Shown one piece after another: positions 56,245 to 64,000 of a stretch of DNA of 64,000 nt (position 1 is its first letter; every line of letters begins with the position of its first letter). The stretch is from NCBI GenBank assembly GCA_920105625.2, contig OV050031.1:221946194-222010193 (forward strand), written 5' to 3'. The stretch comes from Clusia tigrina. Taxonomy: Eukaryota > Arthropoda > Insecta > Diptera > Clusiidae. The notes beneath the pieces were generated by a model. That model did not search any database. It was not told the origin of the DNA and saw only the letters and a list, made by a program, of their open reading frames with translations. The position numbers and the translations under genes are program-made.

Positions 56245-57240
56245 ATATCGCCAATCTCTCTCTCACTGTGTCACTCTGCTTCTCCCTCTATGTCTCCCTG
56301 TGTCTCCCCTACCTCTTTCTCCCTCTCCTCTTTTTGTCCCTGTCTCCTTCTGATTCTTCCCCCATGTCTCCCTCTGCTTCTCCCTCCCAGTCACCCTGTG
56401 TCTCCCCTATCTCTTTCTCCCTCTCCTCTTTTTGTCCCTGTCTCCTTCTGATTCTTCCCCCATGTCTCCCTCTGCTTCTCCCTCACAGTCTCCCTGTGTC
56501 TCCCTATCTCTTTCTCTGTCTCCTTCTCCTTCTCCTGTTGTCCCTGTCTCCCTCTAATTCTCCCTATATGTCAACCTCTGCTTCGCCCTCCCTGTCTCCC
56601 TGTGTCTCTCTCTTTCTCTGCCTCCCTCTCCTTCTCTTTTTCTCCCTGTCCCCCTCTGATACTGCCCCCATGTCTCCCTCTGCTTCTCCCTCCCTCCCTC
56701 CCTGTGTCTCTCCCTATCTCTTTCTCTGTCTCACTCTCCTCCTCTTTTTGTCCCACTGATTCTCCCTCACTGTCTCCCTGTTTCTTCCATATATCTTTCT
56801 CCCTCACCTTCTCTTTTTGTCCCTGTCTCCCTCTCCTTCTCTTTGTCCCTGTCTCCCTCTGCATCTCCCTCCCTGTCTCCCTCTGTCTCTCCCTATCTCT
56901 CTCTCTGTGTCCCTCTCCTTCTCTTTTTGTCCCTGTCTCCCTCTAATTCTCCCTAAATGTCGACCTCTGCCCTCCCTGTTTCCCTCTGTCTCTCCCTATC
57001 TCTCTCTCTGTGTCCCTCTCCTTCTCTTTTTGTCCCTGTCTCCCTCTAATTCTCCCTAAATGTCGACCTCTGCTTCTCCCTCCATGTCTCCCTGTTTCTC
57101 CCCTATCTCTTTCTCTCTCACCTTCTCTTTGTCCCTGTCTCCCTCTGCTTCTCCCTTCCTGTCTCCCTCTGTCTCTCCATATCTCTTTCTCTGTCTCCCT
57201 CTCCTTCTCTTGTTGCCCTGTCCCCCTCTCTCTTTCTATT
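56245..57240. repeat. 1-kb polypyrimidine minisatellite
   Basis: Almost purine-free plus strand built from 'ctccctctgcttctccctcc', 'gtctccctgtgtctcccta' and 'cttctctttttgtccctg', arranged in longer units: 'gtctccttctgattcttccc' recurs near 56340 and 56440, and 'ctctaattctccctaaatgt' near 56940 and 57050. All forward frames and some reverse ones are open by composition (Ser/Leu/Pro or Arg/Glu/Gly), so none is called. Confidence 0.95.
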
Positions 57241-57259
57241 ACTCCTTTTGGTTTCTCAG

Positions 57260-58399
57260 ATCTTCTAAACATTCAATTAACAATATCGCCAAGTGACCGA
57301 ACATGCCCTTCGCCGTGTTGCTGCTGTTGAAACAACAACAATATTAACCACAATAACAATCACCACACCAACAAAAGCAACACAACAACAACAATCAGAG
57401 AAAAAACCTCCATTTTCAAAGCTCAGGTGTGCTCAGCTCAGCGTCGTAATTTAAAGTTTGAAGTTTATTTGCTTGTTTATTACACCGACGGCGGCGGCGG
57501 TGGCGGCAGGTCCTAAGAAGACTCGCAGTGGTTCAATGTGGCCTCAGTGCACCACTCAAACCACCGGTGCAGCTCAGTCTCAGCTGCAGTTGCCACTGCC
57601 GTTGCCGTTGCAATTGCAGCTGCGTCTGCATCTGCGGAGTTGTATTCATTCTATTAATTTTCTGTTGTTGTTGCTGTTGCAAATTTCTTGCCTCCGGTCG
57701 GTTATACAGCAATTTTCAATGAGGCCTCACTTGCTGCTCACGTGCTGGCTCACACGTCTGTGATTTTGTTTACAAACCGAGGGGAAAGAAAACGGGCAAA
57801 TTAACGGATGTTGTTGCATGTTTGCTGTGCTGTTTGCATCTTGGTTTGTTTGGCATATTTTTATGGAAATTTCTTAACTTCTTCCTTATCTTCAGTATCA
57901 ACCAGCGTAAATCTGTTTAACGGTGCTTATTATCTGTGAACTTGTGAAAAAACAAACACAACAAAACAAAACAATAACTCAATAATTAAATAATAAATAA
58001 TAAATAAATTGCATAACAACAACTCACAAAACTCATTGGGTCTATGAGCACATTAGCAATTACAGCAAGGAGACTGCTTTGTTTAGAATAACCTTTGCCT
58101 TTCATAGTTCCCCTAATCGTCCACAGATGACTTGACAACTTCCCATCGCACCGCTATATTCAACTCCATACTGAGTACAAGCAGCTGCCATCCTCGCTCT
58201 GGCTACTGAGCCACTTACTGTCTATGGAAAACAATGACGTAACAAATAGATGATAATGGTGAATGAATCTAAATGGGCCCACTTAAGCAAGGACACAAGG
58301 ACACGTACCACCTATTTGCAACCATGTCAAAACATTCCACGATGCTCTGACATAAAGTCCGTGGGAATTCACTGCGACAGACTGAAATATTGAAAGAAG
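57260..58399. other. No gene recognised
   Basis: CAA-rich 57330-57390, short GGC-rich 57488-57508, a 'ttgccgttgcaattgcagct' patch 57580-57640. No gene supported. Confidence 0.45.
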
Positions 58400-58645
58400 A
58401 TCAGGATCTAGTCACCTAGTCACTGCGGCCTCAAATGGGCCTATTGTGACACACTCAATACGTTCCAAATCCTCTGAGAGTCCAGACTTCATTAAGAATT
58501 CAAAGATCTTCTGGGAGATTTGTCCGCAATTTCTAGTAGTTCTAGGTGGTGAGAACCTAAGTATGATAGTCGGGTCCATATTAGACTGTTACAGTGCCAT
58601 GGCAAGTCCTCATCCTCGTTACACAATCTACAATTTTCAGTATGA
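58400..58645 (-). pseudogene. Non-LTR retrotransposon C-terminal relic
   Basis: On the minus strand: NCRLCNEDEDLPWHCNSLIW then TRLSYLGSHHLELLEIADKS, and after a frameshift FEFLMKSGLSEDLERI. It contains CxxC and the R-x-x-x-LGSH block of the RNase H-bearing lineage. The 3' part 'aggcccatttgaggccgcag' is the tail theme. Confidence 0.65.
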
Positions 58646-58689
58646 ACGATTCGCATTTCATGTAAGTGTTTACGGACGATTGACTTGAC

Positions 58690-59760
58690 TAAGCATATTG
58701 ATTCGAATTGTGCTCAGAAGCTCCACAACTTGAACTGGCTACTAAATAAACATTCCAACCTTGCCTTAGAACATAAGATACTTATTTATACCAGTATCAT
58801 GAAGCGTATACGGACAAACTAGCGAATTACGGATCCGAGACCAGTTTTACTAGCCCGGAACCTGTTCTGTCCCATACTTCTCATTAGGATCACTATTAGT
58901 GATTGGATTGCCAGTGCATAAAAACGTGAATGGGGGGCCGTAAGAGTTAGCGGATAGGTAAAAACTGTGCTTCCTGTTATCTCCCATAGAACGTCAAGTT
59001 TTCTTCTATCAATTGGAATGAGAGACTGCAGACTTCTGGTAGGACTGATGACGAGTCGTTTTGCAAGGACTAAACATATGCAAAAGATAGTAATTGTAGA
59101 CAGTGCACTTTGCCAGGTCTGTGCAGAGGCAGATGAGACGGTTGACCACTTTTTGTGAGTATGCCCGCTTTCGCTAGAAACAGTTTTGAGGTATTTGGCA
59201 CTGACATCCTAAGTAGTGCAAAATTTGGCTACTTAGGGACAGAGGATCTACTAAAGTTGGCTCACAAATCAGGCAGATTCAAAGAAAAATAAAAATGGAA
59301 CGTCAAATAGAGTACAATGGATGGTCTGAGTGCTATATATGACTAGTTGTTCCATCAAAAAACAAAAAAAAAGCCTTTATGGACATATGGGATTCAATTT
59401 TGGGGCACCGCGTGTCCATCAAACAGGGAGAATGATCACTGGTGCTTCATGGTACTTGAGGAACGTGACCTAAATATGCCCACGATTGAAAATGAAATAG
59501 TGAACACCTGCAAAACCTACGCTCTTAAATTAGAAGATCACCCGAATTGCTTGGCGAGGAGCCTACGAGAGCTTCCCCCTACAAGACGCTTCAACAGGAC
59601 CTTAGACCTGATTTAGTGAACTTTGATTGCATGCTGTGGAGACACTAAATATTCGATGCAGTGGCTGAGGATGTTACCTGTATATGTAATTTTAGATAAG
59701 AGATTACTGTTAGTTTCTTGATAAAGAAAGATTCAGTAAATAAATAAATGGGGTGAAAAA
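58690..59760 (+). pseudogene. Jockey element 3' part, split by another insertion
   Basis: First part 58693-58818: KHIDSNCAQKLHNLNWLLNK then HSNLALEHKILIYTSIMKRI. Second part 59371-59616: PLWTYGIQFWGTACPSNREN, LEERDLNMPTIENEIVNTCK, HPNCLARSLRELPPTRRF and a stop at 59614-59616. Together they give the Jockey C-terminal order (LKxLNWLLN, ILKPIWTYGIQLWG, AHPNxLA). The 3' UTR runs to 'cagtaaataaataaatgggg' at about 59735-59754. Degraded but recognisable; the insertion is described separately. Confidence 0.8.
58819..59370 (+). mobile_element. RNase H-lineage non-LTR fragment inserted into Jockey
   Basis: The insert begins in a GSETSFTSPEPVLSH-like remnant of the GPEPF linker, carries a frame 58967-59158 with SSFLLSIGMRDCRLLVGLMT and ALCQVCAEADETVDHFL, then VCPLSLETVLRYLAL in the next frame, and ends in an A-rich tail 'aaaaaacaaaaaaaa'. 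It is bracketed by AAGCGTATACGGACAAA (58802-58818) and AAGCCTTTATGGACATA (59371-59387), a diverged (13 of 17) target duplication. It is 5'-truncated as usual. Confidence 0.75.
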
Positions 59761-59868
59761 TTTTAACGTTATAGGGTTCAGTCTAACGGAGGAATGCCAT
59801 CCACAATTTATTGCATTCATTGTATTAAAAGTACTCACCACACCTGGCAGTGAGTGTGGTGACTAAGT

Positions 59869-60186
59869 CAGAGAATACAGAGAAAAGAAAGTCTTTTTCG
59901 CTGCTAGCGTCCGTAGCGGACACACCACGATTTTGAGTGGATTCACCACGATTCTGAGTGGATTCAACACGATTTTCAGCGGATTCACTATGATTTTGAG
60001 TGGATTCACCACGATTTTAAGTGGATTCACTATGTTTTTGAGTGGATTCACCACGATTTTGAGTGGATTCACCACGATTTTGAGTGGATTCACCACGATT
60101 TTGAGTGGATTCATGTACAACGTCCGTCTGCTTTATTTCGCTGCTTTGCCGTTTGACGTTTAAGTTTCTTTTCCCTATATTCTCTG
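59869..60186. mobile_element. hAT-like MITE with internal 21-bp minisatellite, copy 1
   Basis: 318 bp. Ends CAGAGAATACAGAGAAAAG and the inverted ...CTTTTCCCTATATTCTCTG. It is flanked by perfect 8-bp repeats GACTAAGT (59861-59868 and 60187-60194). An 8-bp duplication with CAG...CTG ends fits the hAT superfamily. Inside are a small hairpin GTCCGtagCGGAC (59909-59921) and about nine units of 'tgagtggattcaccacgattt'. No transposase is encoded; periodic frames on both strands come from the 21-bp unit. Confidence 0.9.
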
Positions 60187-60194
60187 GACTAAGT

Positions 60195-60591
60195 CGCGGA
60201 ACTCCAGTACAACTGACCTTCAACATTGAAAATCCACCAAATTTTGAAACAGATGAAATTTTAATTTATACCAGATTCTATTTACAAATGAAGTAAATCA
60301 TTCGTGATAAAAAAATAACACTTAATATATAACATTATTCCATTCTGAGTTATTGAGTCATGATGGTGCTGGTAGGTAGTTTATAAGAGGAATTGCGAAT
60401 TGTGACGAAATACTTTTTTTCAGCTTGTAAATGACTCGATATGGAATAACTTTCTAAATTATTGAAATGTGATTTCTGAGAAGTCATTACCAGACCTTCA
60501 TTAGTAAGAAGTGATAAAGATCAGGTCATAAACAATAACATAAGTAATAAACAGCCTGTTGTGTATGATTTTTTTGCGTCAATGTACTTAC
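60195..60591. other. Spacer between MITE copy 1 and the mariner
   Basis: AT-rich; no feature seen. Confidence 0.4.
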
Positions 60592-62109
60592 GAGGGTGGG
60601 TCATTAAGTGACTGAAAATTACAACAGATGGCGTTGCCACCTCAAACAACATTTTGCTTGTCAAGAAGCATCTTTCAAAAGAACGCACCCTAATTTTCAA
60701 ACTGATCTGTCAAACAGTTTCGTTGTGACGGAAAAAAGTGAATTTCGTGTGCTCAAAAACAATTTTTTTGCGCGTAAAACCCATCACGCAAACCAAACCA
60801 AGGCTTTAAAAGTGTTATGGGTACTCTTCACCATTGATTGGAACTATCCACCATTGGTTTACTCAATTTTGGTGCGGTCGTAAACAGCACAAGTGACGCC
60901 GAATGTTGTGGCAGAGAGCTCAGAGAAAAGAAAGTATTTTTCGCTGCTAGCGTCCGTAGCGGACACACCACGATTTTTAGTGGATTCACCATGATTCTGA
61001 GTGGATTCAACACGATTTTCAGTGGATTCACTATGATTTTGAGTGGATTCACCACGATTTTTAGTGGATTCACCACGATTCTGAGTAGATTCACCACGAT
61101 TCTGAGTGGATTCAACACGATTTTCAGTGGATTCATGTACAACATCCGTCTGCTTTATTTCGCTGCTTTGCCGTTTGACGTTTAAGTTTCTTTACTCTGT
61201 ATACTCTGGTTGTGATCGCCCAAGTGAGGTCACCACACCAGAAATGGTCGATAAAATCCACGGTATGATATTGGACGATCGTCGAGTGAAGGTGCGCAAA
61301 CTTGAAGAGGCTGCAGGCACAGGGATCAATAATTTCCATTTTGCATAAATATTTGGATATGAAATGGATATCCGCAAGGTTGGTGTCGCATTTGCTCACA
61401 ATTGACAACAAACGCAATCGTTTGTAAACTTCAAATGAGGGTTTGGCGACGTTCAATCGCAGTCCGAATGAGTTTTTGCGCCGTTTCGTAACCATGGACG
61501 ATACATGAATTCATCACAACACACCAGAGATCAAGGAACAGTCGAGACAGTGGACTTCTCCTAGTGAATCGTAGTCGAAGAAGGCCAAGGTGGGTCTGTC
61601 GGTCAATAAGGTCATGGCATTAATTTTTTGGGTTACTCGCAGTTTCATTCTCATCGATTACCTTGAAAAGGGTAAAACGATCACCGGTCCATATTATGCA
61701 GAGCTGTGGATCTACTCAAAGCCGAAATGAAGCAAACACCACCGCATTTGACGGGGAAAAAGTTCTCTTCCACCAACACAATGCACTGGTGCACAAGTCC
61801 GCAGTTGCCATGGCTTTTATTGCATGAATTAGGTTATGAATTGCTCCTTCATTCAGCATGTTTTCTGAATCTAGCTATACTATATACTAGTTTCCAAATA
61901 TGAAGATATGATGGTTTTGGGTCGAATGAATAGGTCATCAATGAAACAAACGCCTATTTTGAGGGCTTCGAGAATCGTATTATTTAAAGGGCATACAATT
62001 ATTGGAGAAACGTGGGAAGAATTGTGCCGAGCTAAAAGGAGACTATGTTGAAAACACTTTTTATTGCCGAATAGTGTTCCTTATTTCAATTTTCAGGGAC
62101 TTATTGACA
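60592..62109 (+). pseudogene. mariner element, decayed, interrupted by the MITE
   Basis: Left end at about 60592 'gagggtgggtcattaagtg' with 'actgaaaatt'; right end about 62087-62109 'caattttcagggacttattg', its inverted partner. Removing the MITE leaves about 1.2 kb, close to a full mariner. Frames: EKSEFRVLKNNFFARKTHH (first HTH), NSTSDAE up to the insertion, then RPSEVTTPEMVDKIHGMILD, DDRRVKVRKLEEAAG, then relics including LIDYLEKGKT-like, LLKAEMKQTPPHLTGKK, HELGYELLLHSA, RYDGFGSNE and INETNAYFEGFEN. Catalytic Asp context and the SPDLAP block are damaged; there are many frameshifts. Confidence 0.85.
60912..61208. mobile_element. hAT-like MITE with internal 21-bp minisatellite, copy 2 (inside mariner)
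   Basis: 297 bp, same ends (CAGAGAGCTCAGAGAAAAG / TTTACTCTGTATACTCTG), same hairpin and 3' block ('tttcgctgctttgccgtttg') as copy 1, with about eight minisatellite units. Flanks are GTTGTGG (60905-60911) and GTTGTGAT (61209-61216). Joining the mariner reading frames across it predicts GTTGTGGT as the target, so the left copy lost one base and the right copy changed one. Confidence 0.85.
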
Positions 62110-63470
62110 CTGTAAATATGTTTGCCTTCCAGACGATCTTTATTACTCATGCTTCTGATTATTCGAATTATATAAAGCTTAGATATTATTCTTTTTCTCG
62201 CTTCCTTTTCTTCTTTTCTTTTGTCGGACTTTTACTATGCTTCGATTCATAAATGCATCTTCTTTGTTTTAATTGTTTAATCATTGCTTTTCAATACTTC
62301 ATATTCACACTTGTTTTTGGTAACCAAAGCCACTAAATTTCAATTGACCTTATCTGCGATAATCATATCAGAGTTTTCTACTTATATTTGATTGGCATTA
62401 TAAACCTATACGAATGCGTCACTAGACGGTCTACTTATATATCTAGCATTCAATTGCAAACCCCAGTTATTTCAATAATACAAAAAATCTGGTGTATGTA
62501 CGAGTACGTATATTTAGACCCTATAAATAAACCAAAGTTATAGAAATTCTATTAAATGTAACTTCTAGAAACCACTCCGGTCTGGTGACTCATTCAATAA
62601 TGATTATTAAGTTATGATGAAATCCAGTAGTACCTTCAGGCTCCACGCATTTTCAATCCAATGACTACTCTTTAAGTTTTAATGAAATCAACTTGGAATA
62701 TATATCAGATATTAAGATATAAACTTTTCAAATAAAAATATCCAGAGAATAGTGCTGAAGTTTCCTTCATAGCCTGTGCATTCTATTAATACTTTTTTCC
62801 AATATTGGAACTGAGGTGGAAATCTTCAAAAAGACTCTGGTCACATTGCGGCACCAATAGCGAGGGATTCTTATCCACTAAAAACCACCTCCATCGCAGC
62901 TATTAGTGCTGTGGATTATCCAAAGATAGTGACTCAAGGATGTAAAATACGGAGCTATTATTATAGTATTCTAATCACTTCTCATGCTAAATATCCATTG
63001 AATGAATTGTTTTCAAGAAGACAGAGTTCCGAGTACAGTCCGCAGTAATGAGAGTATCGATTTGTCAAAATCAACTGCCGTGGTTCTTGGTAATGATAAT
63101 TTTCAGTCGATTCGAACGTTTCCTATATCCTTATGTTCTCCCCAGCATGTACGAGTATTAAAGGTGTACTCTCAGTTCTCAAACTTCTGCTTGAAATGTT
63201 GGCAACATACTTAGTCTTAGTTTGTTTGGAACTTTGTGCTAGAATTTATCAACGATATCTTAAAAAGTTCCCGAGATACACAGAACATTTTTCTAAAAAA
63301 TTCCCTATAAATACATGCAGATAAATGTGAAACAGTTGTCCTGAGGTGAACATGAGAATGAAAAGGATATTGAATACTATTGCCCGGACCTATCGATAAA
63401 ATCTAAAAAATTCCCTAAATTTCTAAAGTTACTCCTACCGTGGATTTCAGTATATCTCTTCAGAAATCTT
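62110..63470. other. No gene recognised
   Basis: AT-rich; short frames at 62064-62252 and 63002-63324 show no domain. Confidence 0.45.
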
Positions 63471-63477
63471 AAGGGTT

Positions 63478-64000
63478 CTTACCACAATAGACCGATCTTG
63501 GCATAATTTTGTCGTTTCTCTTACAAGTTAATGGGTTGCTTACCACAGTGGACCGATCTTGACCTAAAATTGCCGTTTCTTTTTAACAACTTAAAGGGTT
63601 CTATTGATGCTTACCACAATAGGCCGATCTTGGTCTAAGTATGCCGTTTCTCTTTAACAAGTTAAAGGGTTCTATTAATGCTTTTATCAATAGGCCGATC
63701 TTAGCCAAAGTTTGCCGTTTCATACTAAAAACTTATACTGTTGTATTGATGTTTACAACAATGGACCGATTTTGGCCTAAGTGTGCCGTTTCTCTTTAAA
63801 ATTTGAAAGGGTTCTATTGATGCTTACCACAGTGGACCTATCTTGGTCTAAGTATGCCGTTTCTTTTTAACAACTTAAAGGGTTCTATTGATGCTTACCA
63901 CAGTGGACCTATCTTGGTCTAAGTATGCCGTTTCTTTTTAACAACTTAAAGGGTTCTATTGATGCTTACCACAATAGGCCGATCTTGGTCTAAGTATGCC
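63478..64000. repeat. 71-bp satellite array, runs off the window
   Basis: About seven and a half units of 'gcttaccacaataggccgat', 'cttggtctaagtatgccg' and 'tttctttttaacaacttaaa' plus 'gggttctattgat'. The last units, starting near 63822, 63893 and 63964, are spaced exactly 71-72 bp and nearly identical, while those before 63680 are more diverged, so the array is younger toward the right edge. Confidence 0.95.

Noticed and set aside
56268..57330. Ser/Leu/Pro-rich frame of 163 codons and Arg/Glu-rich antisense frames
   Set aside because: All are products of the polypyrimidine tract.
59863..60226. Periodic NPLKIVV and SGFTTIL frames
   Set aside because: The period equals the 21-bp unit inside the MITE; the same appears in copy 2.

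Overview
The window looks like AT-rich intergenic and intronic DNA from a higher fly (Diptera, Cyclorrhapha). A tephritid fruit fly is my best guess, from the style of the repeats (CAA/GTT-rich tracts, very many dispersed 'acgagtat' strings, tRNA-headed SINEs, I/LOA-type, Jockey, Ty3/gypsy and mariner elements); this is inference, not a species call. There is no bacterial gene organisation and no CRISPR array. Nearly all recognisable coding sequence belongs to transposable elements, most of it decayed.

One host gene is supported: a four-exon antigen-5-like CAP protein gene at 50380-52177 (+), with signal peptide, matching splice phases and conserved CAP segments. It carries a one-base deletion in an A-run (50934-50937), so in this sequence it is a recent pseudogene, an allele, or a sequencing error. 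Its second intron contains a minus-strand retroelement relic.

Layout. 0-5.4 kb: CAA/GTT-rich DNA, a 0.4-kb fold-back, retroelement scraps and a 12-bp minisatellite. 5.4-7.9 kb: retroelement 3' ends, a mariner relic and a pentanucleotide array. 9-13.6 kb: two related 36-bp tandem arrays with shared flanks, the second with a 194-bp higher-order duplication. 14-26.5 kb: non-LTR C-terminal relics between different tandem arrays. 26.5-30 kb: microsatellites, a long SINE copy and an inverted pair of retroelement tails. 30.2-33.3 kb: the best preserved element, a 5'-truncated non-LTR retrotransposon with an uninterrupted 971-residue RT/RNase H ORF and a (TAA)n tail. 33.3-43 kb: more relics and arrays. 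43.5-47.4 kb: mariner C-terminus, a GGGCGTGG-type dispersed repeat and a CR1-like RT relic. 47.4-49.44 kb: a decayed Ty3/gypsy element with a SINE in gag, bounded by clear target duplications. 49.44-50.23 kb: Jockey RT relic. 50.4-52.2 kb: CAP gene. 56.2-57.2 kb: a 1-kb pyrimidine tract. 58.4-62.1 kb: a nest of elements (non-LTR inside Jockey; hAT-like MITE inside mariner). 63.5-64 kb: a 71-bp satellite running off the edge.

The elements do not form a pathway; the structure is layered insertion and local tandem amplification. I found no convincing new multi-gene system. The most informative items are the CAP-gene lesion, the minisatellite-bearing hAT-like MITE with 8-bp target duplications, the SINE-in-gypsy insertion and the intact-ORF retroelement.
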